In this document: piece by piece, positions 35,168 to 47,130 of the stretch
Numbering within the stretch: position 1 is the stretch's first letter
Layout of the letters: each line of letters begins with the position of its first letter
Assembly (NCBI RefSeq): GCF_002083135.2
Contig: NZ_NBTM02000001.1
Span: 1,302,001 to 1,366,000 of the forward strand
Length of the DNA stretch: 64,000 nucleotides
Direction: 5' to 3'
Source: Aerococcus viridans
Lineage (GTDB): Bacteria > Bacillota > Bacilli > Lactobacillales > Aerococcaceae
Position numbers and translations under genes: made by a program
The notes under the pieces: model-generated
Seen by the model: only the letters and a program-made list of their open reading frames with translations
Database searches by the model: none
What the model was told of the DNA's origin: nothing

Positions 35168-36655
35168 ATGATGCAATTTAAAAGTACACGTAACCAGGAT
35201 AATATCGTGACAGCTTCACAAGCCATTATTCAAGGATTAGCAACTGATGGCGGGCTTTACGTCCCAACAGAATGGCCTAGCGTTGACCTTGATTGGTCTG
35301 AATTAAAAGAGATGACCTACCAAGAATTGGCTTATTTTGTTATGTCTATCTTTTTTGATGACTTTTCAGAAGCAGATTTAAAAGCTTGTATTGATGGTGC
35401 TTACGATGAAAAATTCGATACGGATGTAATTGCGCCATTAGCAAAAGTTGGGGATGACTACTATTTAGAATTATTCCACGGTCCAACGATTGCCTTTAAA
35501 GACCTAGCGCTACAAATCTTACCGCATTTAATGAAAAAATCAGCAGAAATGAATGCCAACGACAAAGAGATTGCTATTTTGACAGCTACTTCAGGCGACA
35601 CTGGTAAGGCAGCAATGGCTGGATTTGCAGATGTACCAGGTACAAAGATCATTGTTTTCTATCCGCAAGGTGGCGTTTCTACTATTCAAGAAAAACAAAT
35701 GGTAACCCAAAAAGGGGACAATACCTTTGTGGTGGCGATTGAAGGGAACTTTGATGATGCGCAAACAGAAGTGAAACGCTTATTTAACGATGAAGCTTTA
35801 CGCGCTGATTTAGCGGCAGAAAACATCCAATTCTCATCAGCTAACTCAATGAATATCGGGCGCTTAATTCCGCAAGTGGTGTACTACTTCTACGCATATG
35901 CCCAATTAGTGAAACATGAAGAAATTGAAGCGGGCAGTCCGGTCAACTTTGTGGTCCCAACAGGAAACTTCGGGGACATCTTAGCTGGTTACTATGCACA
36001 AAAATTAGGTCTACCAGTTGGTAAATTGGTTTGTGCTTCTAACGATAATACTGTCTTATACGACTTCTTCAACACAGGTGTTTACGACAAAAACCGTGAG
36101 TTCAAGTTAACTATTTCACCGTCTATGGATATTTTGGTTTCAAGCAACTTCGAACGGATGTTATTCCACGCTTTAGGGGATGACGTGGCCCAATTGGTGG
36201 GCTTGATGAATGACTTAGATGAAAAAGGGCGGTACGAATTCCCAGCTGACGTGAGCGAGAAATTTGCATCCTTCCTTGGCGAATTTGCCGACGAGGACCA
36301 AACTAAAGCTGAAATTGACCGCGTATACCAAGAATACGACTATTTAATGGATCCGCATACTGGTGTTGCATCAGCGAGTCTACAAAAATTGAAAGCCAAA
36401 GATGTCCTAAGTGGACCGAGCGTTGTTGTGTCAACAGCTAGCCCATACAAGTTCCCGCAAGCTGTTTTGACATCTATTGGACAAGATGTTGAAAATGCGA
36501 CTGACGATGAATTGGTAGCCAACATTAAATCTGCAGGAAACCGCGATTATCCAAATGCCATCAAAGAAATCCAAACTGCTGAAGTACGCCACAACCGTGT
36601 GTCGACTGTAGCGGATATGAAGGCAACAGTTGTGGGTATTTTAACTAGAGAATAA
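35168..36655 (+). CDS. thrC: threonine synthase
   Basis: 495 residues, the long fungal/E. coli-like type. N-terminal domain QGLATDGGLYVPTEWP; PLP Lys111 in TIAFKDLALQ; LTATSGDTGKAAMAGF near residue 138; SANSMNIGRLIPQ near 225; NFVVPTGNFGDILAGY near 260 binds the cofactor phosphate. It converts O-phosphohomoserine to threonine. Two ATG codons lie in tandem after GGAGG; either works. coaBC follows after 24 bases and is probably on the same transcript. Confidence 0.95.
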   Translation: MMQFKSTRNQDNIVTASQAIIQGLATDGGLYVPTEWPSVDLDWSELKEMTYQELAYFVMSIFFDDFSEADLKACIDGAYDEKFDTDVIAPLAKVGDDYYLELFHGPTIAFKDLALQILPHLMKKSAEMNANDKEIAILTATSGDTGKAAMAGFADVPGTKIIVFYPQGGVSTIQEKQMVTQKGDNTFVVAIEGNFDDAQTEVKRLFNDEALRADLAAENIQFSSANSMNIGRLIPQVVYYFYAYAQLVKHEEIEAGSPVNFVVPTGNFGDILAGYYAQKLGLPVGKLVCASNDNTVLYDFFNTGVYDKNREFKLTISPSMDILVSSNFERMLFHALGDDVAQLVGLMNDLDEKGRYEFPADVSEKFASFLGEFADEDQTKAEIDRVYQEYDYLMDPHTGVASASLQKLKAKDVLSGPSVVVSTASPYKFPQAVLTSIGQDVENATDDELVANIKSAGNRDYPNAIKEIQTAEVRHNRVSTVADMKATVVGILTRE

Positions 36656-36679
36656 GTCAATTGGAAAGTGTAGGAGACC

Positions 36680-37891
36680 ATGCTTAAAGGATTAAATTTA
36701 ACAGTCGTTGTCACAGGTGGCATCGCAGCGTATAAAATCCCAGATTTTGTCCGTACCCTCATTAAAGCAGGGGCTAATGTGCGCGTTGCCTTGACACCAT
36801 CTGCCAAGCAATTTGTCACACCATATACCTTTGAAGTCCTAACCAAATATCCACCATTAGTTGAAGGTGTCCACAGCCCGGATACCGTGGCCCATATCGC
36901 TTTAGCCGATTGGACTGACTACGCTATTATTATGCCAGCAACCGCCAATACAATTGGGAAATTTGCCAATGGCATTGCGGATAACGAAGCTTTGTCCATG
37001 ATGTTGGCCTTGAAATCGCCACTCTTATTTGTACCCGCTATGAACGAGAAAATGTGGACTAACCAGGCTACTCAACGTAACGTCAGCCAACTCCGTTTAG
37101 ACGGCCATTTTGTGGTAGAACCAGATACCGGATTCTTAGCAGAGGGCTATGAAGGAAAGGGCCGGATGCCAGCGCCTGAAGCTGTATTCCAAGCCCTATT
37201 AGCCTATATTGCCATCGATAAGCAGGGTCAAACTCTTGATTTAACCGGGCATAAACTACTGGTATCAGCCGGCGGGACTACCGAGAAATTAGACCCCGTC
37301 CGGTTCTTGACCAACCGTTCTTCTGGCAAAATGGGTTTGGCTATCGCCAATGCCGCCGCGCTTGCTGGCGGACAAGTGACTCTAGTCCGCACTGACCACG
37401 CTAAAAATCTGCCTGTTCTACCCGGCATAGAAGTGGTCACCGTCGAATCAGCTCAAGAATTGTATGACACCATGCACAAACATGTCACAGACAAGGATAT
37501 TGTAATCATGTCTGCCGCTGTATCTGACTACCGATCTGCCCATCCAGCTGATCAAAAAATGAAAAAAGACCAGCTATCTAATCAGGATGGGTTGACCATT
37601 CAATTGGCCGAAAATCCTGATATTTTAGCTAGTTTGCCTAAAGAAGGCCATTATACAGTGGGTTTTGCAGCTGAAACTCAAAAGGTGATTGAATATGGTC
37701 GCAACAAATTAGTGAAAAAAGGGGTCGACATGATTGTCGCTAATGACGTTTCAGACCAAATAATTGGCTTCAATACAGATGACAACCAAGTGACTTTAAT
37801 CACTAAAGATAGTGAACGACCTTTAGAAAGACAAAGTAAAATCGGTGTAGCAGTTGAATTGTTAGCCCGTATACAAGACGAACTCAAATAA
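36680..37891 (+). CDS. coaBC: bifunctional phosphopantothenoylcysteine decarboxylase/synthetase
   Basis: 403 residues with both halves. CoaC (1-~185): VVVTGGIAAYKIPD, the FMN-binding PATANTIGKFANGIADN and the PAMNEKMW motif with the catalytic Asn region. CoaB (~190-403): LVSAGGTTEKLDPVRFLTNRSSGKMGLAIANAA, DIVIMSAAVSDYR and ANDVSDQIIGFNTDDNQV. Together they make 4'-phosphopantetheine from phosphopantothenate and cysteine on the way to CoA. The ATG has TAGGAG seven bases upstream. CoA supply fits the PDH and mevalonate genes nearby, though no regulatory link is visible. Confidence 0.95.
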   Translation: MLKGLNLTVVVTGGIAAYKIPDFVRTLIKAGANVRVALTPSAKQFVTPYTFEVLTKYPPLVEGVHSPDTVAHIALADWTDYAIIMPATANTIGKFANGIADNEALSMMLALKSPLLFVPAMNEKMWTNQATQRNVSQLRLDGHFVVEPDTGFLAEGYEGKGRMPAPEAVFQALLAYIAIDKQGQTLDLTGHKLLVSAGGTTEKLDPVRFLTNRSSGKMGLAIANAAALAGGQVTLVRTDHAKNLPVLPGIEVVTVESAQELYDTMHKHVTDKDIVIMSAAVSDYRSAHPADQKMKKDQLSNQDGLTIQLAENPDILASLPKEGHYTVGFAAETQKVIEYGRNKLVKKGVDMIVANDVSDQIIGFNTDDNQVTLITKDSERPLERQSKIGVAVELLARIQDELK

Positions 37892-37894
37892 CGC

Positions 37895-37935
37895 AAAAAA
37901 ATGATGCCGGAATTGAAATCCAGCATCATTTTTTT
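37895..37935. terminator. bidirectional terminator between coaBC and def
   Basis: AAAAAATGATGC pairs with GCATCATTTTTT, with inner GGA/TCC pairs. Confidence 0.88.
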
Positions 37936-37959
37936 CATATATAGGTAAATAATTCTCAA

Positions 37960-38532
37960 TTATTCGTCGCCCAACAAGTGGGTATGCTCGTCAAGGGCGA
38001 ATGGTGTTTCTTCACTGATGTGGTCGTAGAACATGATCCCATTTAAATGGTCAATTTCATGTTGCAATACGATAGCTGGGTAGCCAGAGAAACGTTTCTT
38101 ATATTCGTTACCGTCAATATCGTTATAAGTAACTGTGATGCGGGCGTGACGAGGGACATAACCTGGTACGTCGCGGTCAACAGATAAACAACCTTCACCT
38201 TCACGAAGACAAACACCTTCAACAGAATGGCTGACAACGCGTGGGTTTAAGAATACACCATTTAATAATGGCTCGGCATTTTCTGGATCCATCAAGTCTG
38301 GCACTAATAGGGCAGTCATTTGAATAGATACATCTAATTGTGGCGCAGCAATCCCAACACCACCACGTAAACCATATTTCTCAGCTAATTCTTCATCTTG
38401 GCTATTGCGCAAAAATTCCATCATATCATCAGCTAACTGACGAATTTCATCAGAAACTGGGAAAGTAATTTTTTCAGCTTTCTTTCGTAAGGTAGGATGT
38501 CCTTCGCGAACAATGTCTTCCATAGTAATCAT
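37960..38532 (-). CDS. def: peptide deformylase
   Basis: 190 residues from the ATG at 38532, which has AAGGAG eight bases upstream; the longer frame to 38577 has none. The three motifs are complete: [15 protein letters not shown] with the metal-binding Cys, and HEIDHLNG with two metal His and the catalytic Glu. The large insertion after motif 1 is that of Gram-positive type 2 deformylases. It removes the formyl group from nascent proteins. It is transcribed alone. Confidence 0.95.
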   Translation of the reverse strand: MITMEDIVREGHPTLRKKAEKITFPVSDEIRQLADDMMEFLRNSQDEELAEKYGLRGGVGIAAPQLDVSIQMTALLVPDLMDPENAEPLLNGVFLNPRVVSHSVEGVCLREGEGCLSVDRDVPGYVPRHARITVTYNDIDGNEYKKRFSGYPAIVLQHEIDHLNGIMFYDHISEETPFALDEHTHLLGDE

Positions 38533-40025
<1,493 letters not shown>

Positions 40026-40027
40026 TT

Positions 40028-41005
40028 ATGGCTAACTTAACAATGATCGAAGCGATCGCTGAAGCGCTAGACCAAGAAATGGCTCGCGATGAAAAAGTAT
40101 ATATTTTTGGTGAAGACGTTGGTAAAAACGGTGGTGTTTTCCGTGCGACTAAAGGTTTATTTGACAAATATGGCGAAGAACGTTTAAGCGATACACCATT
40201 ATCTGAATCAGCTATCGGTGGTATGGCAATTGGTATGGCATTACACGGCTTCCGCCCAGTAATGGAAATCCAATTCTTTGGATTCGTATTTGAAGTATTT
40301 GACTCAATTGCTGGTCAAATGAACCGTACACGTTTCCGTATGGGCCAAACTCGTAACTTACCTATCACTATCCGTTCACCATTTGGTGGTGGTGTGCATA
40401 CACCAGAAATGCATGCGGACTCATTAGAAGGTTTAATGGCACAGACACCTGGATTGAAAGTTGTTATTCCATCAAACCCACGCGATGCAAAAGGTTTATT
40501 AACAGCTGCTATTCGTGATAACGACCCAGTATTATTCTTAGAGCATATGAAACTTTACCGTTCATTCCGTGAAGAAGTGCCTGAAGAACAATACGAATTA
40601 GAAATCGGTAAAGCTAACCTAGTTCAAGAAGGTTCTGATGTAACAATTATCGCTTACGGTTACATGGTTCGTGAAGCAATCAAAGCGGCTGAAGAATTAG
40701 CTAAAAATGGCGTTTCTGCTGAAATCGTTGACTTACGTACAGTTTCTCCATTGGATATGGAAACAATTACAAAATCAGTTGAAAAAACTGGTCGCGTAGT
40801 AATCGTACAAGAAGCACAACGTCAAGCAGGTGTTGCTGATAAAGTAGCTTCAGAAATTTCTCAACGTAGCATTCTATCTCTAGAAGAACCTATTAAAGTT
40901 ATAGCTGCGCCAGATACAGTTTTCCCATTTGGTATGGCTGAAAATACTTGGTTACCAAATGCAACTGACATTGTTGCAGCTGCTAACGAAATTACAGGTA
41001 AATAG
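40028..41005 (+). CDS. pdhB: pyruvate dehydrogenase E1 beta subunit
   Basis: 325 residues, full length. Transketolase-type pyrimidine domain ([30 protein letters not shown] with the catalytic Glu, then [29 protein letters not shown]) followed by the C-terminal domain ([25 protein letters not shown]). It starts two bases after the pdhA stop, with AAGGAGG inside the pdhA end, so translation is coupled. Confidence 0.96.
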   Translation: MANLTMIEAIAEALDQEMARDEKVYIFGEDVGKNGGVFRATKGLFDKYGEERLSDTPLSESAIGGMAIGMALHGFRPVMEIQFFGFVFEVFDSIAGQMNRTRFRMGQTRNLPITIRSPFGGGVHTPEMHADSLEGLMAQTPGLKVVIPSNPRDAKGLLTAAIRDNDPVLFLEHMKLYRSFREEVPEEQYELEIGKANLVQEGSDVTIIAYGYMVREAIKAAEELAKNGVSAEIVDLRTVSPLDMETITKSVEKTGRVVIVQEAQRQAGVADKVASEISQRSILSLEEPIKVIAAPDTVFPFGMAENTWLPNATDIVAAANEITGK

Positions 41006-41010
41006 CAATT

Positions 41011-41041
41011 AAGGGCGTGACACTAATGTCAAAGCCCCCTT
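41011..41041 (+). promoter_or_regulatory. hairpin between pdhB and pdhC
   Basis: AAGGGCgTGACA pairs with TGTCAaaGCCCcCTT, followed by only three T. It could act as a partial terminator or mRNA stabiliser setting E1:E2 ratio; the rest of the 92-base gap has only the pdhC ribosome site. Confidence 0.5.
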
Positions 41042-41097
41042 TATTACTTGTTAAAATATAAACTTTAAGCTCAAATTAGAAGGGATGAATAACAAAT

Positions 41098-42747
41098 ATG
41101 GCCTTTGTATTTAATTTACCAGATGTCGGCGAAGGTATGGCGGAAGGCGAAATCGTTTCATGGCTAGTAGCTGTAGGCGACCAAGTCAACGAAGAAGATC
41201 CAATCGTTGAAATCCAAAACGATAAATCAGTAGAAGAAATTTACTCACCAGTTTCAGGTAAAGTAACTGAATTACATTACAGTGAAGGTGATGTTGCCAT
41301 TGTTGGTACACCATTAATCACTTTTGAAGGTGATGGATTAGAAGACAACGCAGCCGCATCAGCGCCTGCAAAAGAAGCAGAAGCAACTGCAAAAGAAGCG
41401 GAAGCACCAGCTGCACCTGCAACAGGTGGCGGCGTATACCAATTCACTTTACCAGACGTAGGTGAAGGTATGGCTGAAGGTGAAATCGTTTCTTGGTTGG
41501 TTGCTGAAGGCGACGAAGTAAATGAAGAAGATTCATTAGTTGAAATCCAAAACGATAAATCAGTTGAAGAAGTAGCTTCCCCTGTAACAGGTAAGATCGT
41601 TCGTATCTTAGTTGAAGCTGGAACAGTTGCTAACGTTGGTGATGTATTAGCTGAAATCGATGCACCTGGTCATAACTCAGAAGCATCAGCACCAGTCTCT
41701 ACTCCAGAATCACCTGCACAAGAAACTAAAGCAGTAGATCCAGCAGCTGGCATATCTACAAACGCATCAGCTGGTAACGTACCAGTTGCTTCAGACCCTA
41801 ACAAACGCGTATTAGCAATGCCTTCTGTACGACAATTTGCTCGGGAGCAAGGTGTTGACATTACAGCTGTTGCTGGTACTGGTAAAAATGGTCGTGTCTT
41901 ACGTGAAGACGTTGCCAACTTTAACGGCGCAGCAGCTACTGCTCCTGAAGCACCTGCTACTGAAACTGCACAAGCTGCAGCGACAACAGAAGCACCAGCA
42001 GCTAAACCAGCTAAGAAAGCTGCCGCAGTTGCTGACAACTCAGACCGCGTAGAACGTATCAAGATGACACCAATGCGTAAAGCAATCGCTAAAGCAATGG
42101 ATACTGCTAACCATACAGCACCATCTGTTACATTGTTCAAAGACGTTGAAGTTTCTAAATTATGGGATCACCGTAAGAAGTTCAAGAGCATTGCGGCTGA
42201 ACGTGGTACTAAATTGACATTCTTACCATACGCAGTGAAAGCTTTAATTGCTGCAGTTAAGAAATACCCTCAATTAAACGCGTCAATCGACGATGCAAGT
42301 CAAGAGTTTGTACACAAACATTACTACAACATTGGTATCGCAACAGATACAGATGCTGGTTTATACGTACCAAACATCAAGAATGCAGATACGCGTTCAA
42401 TGTTTGATATTGCTGATATCATCAACGAAAATGCTGCTAAGGCACATGCTGGCGAACTTAAAGGACCAGATATGGCTGATGGTACAATTTCTATTTCTAA
42501 CATCGGTTCTGTTGGTGGAGAATTCTTTACACCAATCTTAAACTACCCAGAAACAGCAATCTTAGGTTTTGGTGCAATCAAATCTGAACCAGTAGTTAAC
42601 GCTGATGGTGAAGTTGTTGCTGGTCGCGTATTGAAACTATCATTAACTTTTGACCACCGTATCGTTGATGGCGCAACTGGTCAACAAGCGCTTAATGAAA
42701 TCGCTCGTTTAATGGCTGACCCTGAATTATTATTAATGGAAGGATGA
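41098..42747 (+). CDS. pdhC: pyruvate dehydrogenase E2, dihydrolipoamide acetyltransferase
   Basis: 549 residues with two lipoyl domains (about 1-80 and 112-192). The lipoylated lysines are in QNDKSVEE at Lys43 and Lys154. Ala/Pro/Glu-rich linkers separate the domains. The E3/E1-binding domain [35 protein letters not shown] lies near 240-275. The catalytic domain (about 320-549) ends with [15 protein letters not shown], carrying the catalytic His and Asp. The two lipoyl domains are near-identical over their first 50 residues, pointing to an internal duplication. It forms the core of the complex. Confidence 0.96.
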   Translation: MAFVFNLPDVGEGMAEGEIVSWLVAVGDQVNEEDPIVEIQNDKSVEEIYSPVSGKVTELHYSEGDVAIVGTPLITFEGDGLEDNAAASAPAKEAEATAKEAEAPAAPATGGGVYQFTLPDVGEGMAEGEIVSWLVAEGDEVNEEDSLVEIQNDKSVEEVASPVTGKIVRILVEAGTVANVGDVLAEIDAPGHNSEASAPVSTPESPAQETKAVDPAAGISTNASAGNVPVASDPNKRVLAMPSVRQFAREQGVDITAVAGTGKNGRVLREDVANFNGAAATAPEAPATETAQAAATTEAPAAKPAKKAAAVADNSDRVERIKMTPMRKAIAKAMDTANHTAPSVTLFKDVEVSKLWDHRKKFKSIAAERGTKLTFLPYAVKALIAAVKKYPQLNASIDDASQEFVHKHYYNIGIATDTDAGLYVPNIKNADTRSMFDIADIINENAAKAHAGELKGPDMADGTISISNIGSVGGEFFTPILNYPETAILGFGAIKSEPVVNADGEVVAGRVLKLSLTFDHRIVDGATGQQALNEIARLMADPELLLMEG

Positions 42748-42754
42748 TTTTAGA

Positions 42755-44167
42755 ATGGTAGTAGGCGCATTCGCAATTGAATTAGATACAGTTGTTGTTG
42801 GTTCTGGACCTGGTGGCTATGTAGCTGCCATCCGTGCCGCGCAATTGGGCCAAAAAGTAGCTATCGTTGAACGTGAGTTCATCGGTGGTGTCTGCTTAAA
42901 CGTTGGATGTATTCCATCTAAAGCCTTGATCCAAGCTGGTCATGCTTACCACAACGCTAAAGGCGGCGACGCTGTCTTTGGTGTAACTTCTGGTGACGTT
43001 AAATTAGACTTCGCGCAAACACAATACTGGAAGAACAATACAGTAGTAAATACTTTAACTTCTGGTGTTGAAATGTTACTTAAAAAGAACAAAGTTGAAA
43101 TCATCCGTGGTGAAGCATACTTCAACAACGAAAATGAATTTACTGTAATGGGTGACGATGATACTCACCAATTATACTCATTCAACAACGCAATCGTTGC
43201 AACAGGTTCTACACCAATCCAAATCCCTGGATTCAAATTTGGTGGCCGTGTTGTAGATTCAACAGGCGCTTTAAACTTTGAAGAAGTTCCTGAAAGCTTA
43301 GTTGTTATCGGTGGTGGGGTTATCGGATCTGAATTAGGTATGGCTTACGCTAATCTAGGCTCTAAGGTAACAATCTTAGAAGGCTCTCCTCAATTATTAC
43401 CAACATTTGAAAAAGATATGGTAAAAGTTGTGGAAAAAGAAATGAAGAACATCGGTATTGAAACAACTGTCAACGCTATGGCGAAAGAAGCTGTAGACAA
43501 CGGTGACTCAGTAACAGTTAAATACGAAGTTAAAGGTGAAGCTAAAGAAATCACTGCTGACTATGTATTAGTATCTGTTGGTCGTCGTGCGAATACAGCT
43601 GATTTAGGTTTAGAAGCAATTGGGATTGAATTAACTGAACGTGGTTTAGTGAAAGTTGACAACCAAGGTCGTACCTCAGTGAAAAACTTCTTTGCAATCG
43701 GTGATATTACTCCTGGTGCTGCTTTAGCACATAAAGCATCTTACGAAGGTAAGATTGCTGCAGAAGCAATATCAGGTAAACCAGCAGCTATCGACTACAA
43801 AGTGATGCCATCGGTAGCTTACACTACACCTGAATTAGCTTCTTACGGTTTAACTGAAAAAGAAGCTAAAGATCAAGGTTTAGACGTGAAAACTGTGAAA
43901 TTCCCACTAGCGGGTAACGGTCGTGCATTATCATTAAACGCTGGCCAAGGTTTCATCCGTTTAGTAGCGACTAAAGAAGATGACGTATTAGTTGGCGCGC
44001 AAATGGTTGGTATCTCCGCTTCAGACGTTATGGCTGAAGTTGGTTTAGCAATCGAAGCAGGCATGAACGCAGAAGACATTGCCTTAACAATCCACGGTCA
44101 TCCTACATTATCAGAAGCTGTAATGGATGCCGCTGAAGGGTTATTGGGTATGCCAATTCACATGTAG
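42755..44167 (+). CDS. lpd: dihydrolipoamide dehydrogenase (E3)
   Basis: 470 residues. FAD-binding [20 protein letters not shown] near residue 13, redox disulfide Cys47/Cys52 in [18 protein letters not shown]-binding [27 protein letters not shown] near 185, second FAD contact [17 protein letters not shown] near 310, and the catalytic HGHPTLSEA near the C-terminus. It reoxidises the E2 lipoyl groups with NAD. Its ribosome site GAAGGATG overlaps the pdhC stop, with a gap of seven bases. It is the last gene of the operon. Confidence 0.96.
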   Translation: MVVGAFAIELDTVVVGSGPGGYVAAIRAAQLGQKVAIVEREFIGGVCLNVGCIPSKALIQAGHAYHNAKGGDAVFGVTSGDVKLDFAQTQYWKNNTVVNTLTSGVEMLLKKNKVEIIRGEAYFNNENEFTVMGDDDTHQLYSFNNAIVATGSTPIQIPGFKFGGRVVDSTGALNFEEVPESLVVIGGGVIGSELGMAYANLGSKVTILEGSPQLLPTFEKDMVKVVEKEMKNIGIETTVNAMAKEAVDNGDSVTVKYEVKGEAKEITADYVLVSVGRRANTADLGLEAIGIELTERGLVKVDNQGRTSVKNFFAIGDITPGAALAHKASYEGKIAAEAISGKPAAIDYKVMPSVAYTTPELASYGLTEKEAKDQGLDVKTVKFPLAGNGRALSLNAGQGFIRLVATKEDDVLVGAQMVGISASDVMAEVGLAIEAGMNAEDIALTIHGHPTLSEAVMDAAEGLLGMPIHM

Positions 44168-44207
44168 TCCATCTCAATAAGCAATAACTTGAATATTGAG
44201 ACGAGAA

Positions 44208-44243
44208 AACCCCGTGTAAGTTTGACTTACGCGGGGTTATTTT
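44208..44243 (+). terminator. terminator of the pdh operon
   Basis: AACCCCGtGTAAG pairs with CTTACgCGGGGTT, followed by ATTTTT. Confidence 0.9.
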
Positions 44244-44418
44244 TGAATTATTTGCAGTACTCGAGTGTAAATACGGTTAAAATCAATTTCAGTCAAATGT
44301 TGGAGGGATCCAAATAGAACTATATAAACGATTAAAGCGATTTCTTTTATGTTATCATCTTATGAAGTCAGGTGGAATAATACTTATAAAATTCAAAACA
44401 AATTTAGGAAATCAATTA

Positions 44419-44536
44419 ATGGAAGCTGGTAAAGATGACTTTACAGACAAAACAGGTTTCACTACTTAAGTACAATTGAACGAACCAAAAGCGATGATGC
44501 CACAAGATCATATCTTTAAATATATTTATAAAAAAG
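44419..44536 (+). pseudogene. possible short coding remnant, unidentified
   Basis: In one frame, MEAGKDDFTDKTGFTT, then a TAA at 44467, then VQLNEPKAMMPQDHIFKYIYKK. The composition looks protein-like on both sides of the stop, and the end runs into a terminator. There is no ribosome site and I cannot name the family. It could be chance. The remainder of this 419-base convergent gap shows nothing. Confidence 0.2.
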
Positions 44537-44565
44537 GCTTGTGGCGCATGCGCCACAAGCCTTTT
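44532..44565. terminator. terminator of the metQ-type gene
   Basis: AAAAGGCTTGTGGCG and CGCCACAAGCCTTTT form a perfect 15-bp stem with a CATG loop, suited to both strands. Confidence 0.92.
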
Positions 44566-44586
44566 TGCTGTATGTATTGCTTGCTA

Positions 44587-45492
44587 TTAGTTCTTAGCTA
44601 ATTCTTTTTCATAGTCTGCTTGAGGATCATCTTCAGCTGTCCAAATAGGAATTGATGAACCACCTGAAATTTCTTCAATTTTAGCTTTAGTTTCATCAGA
44701 TTGATAAGCATCTATAATAGCTTGAATATCAGGATTATCAAGCTTATCTTTTGTGGTTGCAATGATATTTTTCTTCACAGGGTCAATATTTGAAGCATCA
44801 TCTGTATCGGTATAAATAGCATCTTCTGGATCTAAACCAGCATCCATCAGCATATCGCCACCAATCGTAATCAAATCAGCGTCACCTAATGAACGAGCGA
44901 TTTGAGATGGGTCCATTTCGACAATTTCAATGTTTTTAGTATTTTCTACAACATCCGCTTTAGTTGGCGCAAAACCAGCTTCCTCATCTAACTTGATTAA
45001 ACCAATATCTTGTAAGCCTAAGAAAGCGCGCTCTGCATTCGTAGCAGAGTTAGGTACCGCAACAGTTACACCGTCAGGGATGGATTCGACGTCAGTGATT
45101 TCAGGAACTGCAAAAATATACATAGGTGATACAATCGTATAAGCAATTGGCGTGATTTGTGAGTCACCAAGGTCCTTAGCATAAGCACTTAAGAATGAAA
45201 TATGTTGGAAGGCATTTAAGTCTAATTCCCCATCTTCTAAAGCACGATTTGGTTGTGAGTATTCAGAAAAGGTTACTACTTCTAGATTGATGCCTTGATC
45301 TTCTAATCTTGTTGCAACGTCTTCCCAAATTTCAGCAGTTACATCTCCAACAACCCCAACAGAATATGACCGAGTTTCGTCAGTATCTACTTGGCCTGTT
45401 GATTCATTATCACTACTCCTATTACCGCAAGAAGCAAGTACTAAAGCACTACCAAAGGCTAGGAATAATTTTAAACTTTTTCTAATATCCAA
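44587..45492 (-). CDS. MetQ/NlpA-family substrate-binding lipoprotein (orphan)
   Basis: 301 residues from a TTG at 45492, with GGGGAG eight bases upstream. An ATG five codons further up overlaps that ribosome site and is unlikely. The signal MDIRKSLKLFLAFGSALVLASC gives a lipid Cys near residue 22. The mature part has the lipoprotein 9 pattern: DLNAFQHISFLSAYAKDLG, VAVPNSATNAERAFLGLQDIGLIKL and KKNIIATTKDKLDNPDIQAIIDAYQS. Such proteins deliver D/L-methionine to MetNI. No ATPase or permease is adjacent, so it must share a transporter encoded elsewhere or have another role. Confidence 0.88.
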   Translation of the reverse strand: MDIRKSLKLFLAFGSALVLASCGNRSSDNESTGQVDTDETRSYSVGVVGDVTAEIWEDVATRLEDQGINLEVVTFSEYSQPNRALEDGELDLNAFQHISFLSAYAKDLGDSQITPIAYTIVSPMYIFAVPEITDVESIPDGVTVAVPNSATNAERAFLGLQDIGLIKLDEEAGFAPTKADVVENTKNIEIVEMDPSQIARSLGDADLITIGGDMLMDAGLDPEDAIYTDTDDASNIDPVKKNIIATTKDKLDNPDIQAIIDAYQSDETKAKIEEISGGSSIPIWTAEDDPQADYEKELAKN

Positions 45493-45790
45493 TATACTTC
45501 TCCCCATTCATAACATAATGATTTTATTTTAAATGACGTTAAAAATATAAGCAATAGCAATTCAAATGTTACGGATTTTGCAATATAAGATAGCGAACAA
45601 CCATATGAAACGAAGTAGATTTTAATGATTGCGCTCTTGCTTTTTAAACTGAGTGCGGTTGGAGCAAATTGGCTAATTAATAGGGTACCAGCATTAAAGT
45701 GCAACGAAAACTTGGAAAAATGATGGCTAAGTTATCTCTTTTACATATTTTCCGCTATAATAAATATGAAAACGAAAGCGGAGGAATACG

Positions 45791-46066
45791 ATGTCTAACA
45801 ATTATCAATATCCGATCGATTTAGATTGGACGAGTGAAGAAATGGCGATTGTAGTAAAAATGTGGAATGGCTTGGAACAAGCTTATGAATCAAGCATCAA
45901 CCGCGAAGAATTGTTGAGTAGATATAAGTCTTTTAAGCAAGTTGTGCCAAGCAAAATGGAAGAAAAACAATTAGGCAATAGCTTTGAAAAGATTTCTGGC
46001 TACCAACTTTATGGCACGATCAAAAAAGCTAAAAATTTAGAAACAAAATCCATTTCAATGCCATAA
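45791..46066 (+). CDS. UPF0223 family protein (YktA-like)
   Basis: 91 residues with GCGGAGG seven to eight bases before the ATG. The sequence YQYPIDLDWTSEEMAIVVKMWNGLEQAYE, then LLSRYKSFKQVVPSKMEEKQLGNSFEKISGYQLY, matches the small helical UPF0223 family, which has no known function. It is followed after 48 bases by the inositol monophosphatase-type gene, a neighbour pair also usual in Bacillus and Enterococcus, so an operon is likely. Confidence 0.88.
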   Translation: MSNNYQYPIDLDWTSEEMAIVVKMWNGLEQAYESSINREELLSRYKSFKQVVPSKMEEKQLGNSFEKISGYQLYGTIKKAKNLETKSISMP

Positions 46067-46114
46067 GGGCGAAAAGATAAAGTGTTGTAAGTAAAGTAGG
46101 AGGCATGTTAATAG

Positions 46115-46894
46115 ATGTTAGAAGCGCGGGCAGCATTGGTGAAAGCGTGGATTGAAGAAGCAACAACCTATATCCACGACCAATTGAATAGTGAAATCGA
46201 AATAGAAAGTAAATCCAACCGAAAAGATCTCGTTACCAACGTAGATAAAGAAGTTGAATTACTATTTAGAAACAAGATTGCAGAGAACTTTCCAGACGAC
46301 CGTTATATCGGTGAGGAGAAAATGGGTGACACCCCGTCCAATCTGGCTGGCGGTGTATGGATCGTTGATCCCATCGACGGCACAGCCAATTTTGTCCTAC
46401 AACAAAATCACTTTGCCATCATGGTTGCTTACTACGAGGATGGCCTTGGAAAGCTAGGTGTCGTGTACGACGTGATGAATGACGACTACTTTGAAGCCAT
46501 CGCTGGTCAAGGCATTAAACGAAACGGTCAAGTCTTTCAACCACCATTCAAGGACAAAATCCTAAAAGACTCCTTGATCGCGGTCAATGGGGGCATGGTC
46601 ATGACTGACGCTTATAAAATACAAGAACTAGTCAAAGAATCTATGGGTCTTCGCATTTATGGGTCAGCAGGAATTGAAATCATCGCCTTGTTGAAGGGTG
46701 AAATTGCCGCTTACGTATCACCAAGGCTGCAGCCCTGGGACATTGCTGCCGGCCAAGTCTTGACAAACGAAGTGGGCATTCAAGTGTCACAATTTACTGG
46801 CGAACCGGTTGATTTATTGAACCGAAATCGGGTTTTAGCAGCCTACCCATCAGCATACCGACGAATGATTGAAAATTTGAAGGGACCAAGATAA
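46115..46894 (+). CDS. inositol-phosphatase family protein (SuhB-like)
   Basis: 259 residues. Metal-binding motifs of the Li-sensitive phosphatase family: IGEEKMGD near residue 66, VDPIDGTANF with Asp85 and Asp88, and LQPWDIAAG near 205. It hydrolyses a phosphomonoester such as inositol phosphate, NADP or a nucleotide derivative; which one is not shown. AGGAGG lies about 11 bases before the ATG. It is second in a probable operon with the UPF0223 gene. Confidence 0.9.
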   Translation: MLEARAALVKAWIEEATTYIHDQLNSEIEIESKSNRKDLVTNVDKEVELLFRNKIAENFPDDRYIGEEKMGDTPSNLAGGVWIVDPIDGTANFVLQQNHFAIMVAYYEDGLGKLGVVYDVMNDDYFEAIAGQGIKRNGQVFQPPFKDKILKDSLIAVNGGMVMTDAYKIQELVKESMGLRIYGSAGIEIIALLKGEIAAYVSPRLQPWDIAAGQVLTNEVGIQVSQFTGEPVDLLNRNRVLAAYPSAYRRMIENLKGPR

Positions 46895-47072
46895 GCAAGC
46901 ATTGTACTTTTCATATCAAGAGGGGCTTGTACTTTGTGATTTATTTGGTCGACATAATCGAAAAAACTAGTAATTTCAATTGATAAGTGATACGATATTA
47001 TGGCGGTTTTATTACGAGAAACTTTGTTAAAGTTTATAACTAGGGGTTTTAGGGTAAAACGGTTTCATAAAC

Positions 47073-47101
47073 TTGACAAATAATTGATACAAATTTTGTA
47101 T
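47073..47101 (+). promoter_or_regulatory. sigma-A promoter of typA
   Basis: Consensus TTGACA, a 17-base spacer and TTGTAT, 30 bases before the start codon. Confidence 0.6.
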
Positions 47102-47130
47102 TTGTTATATAAATGGAGGAATTTTTAAAA

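Noticed and set aside
41670-42140. A 156-codon minus-strand frame inside pdhC
   Set aside because: It is a shadow of the Ala/Pro-rich linkers of the E2 protein; no signals of its own.
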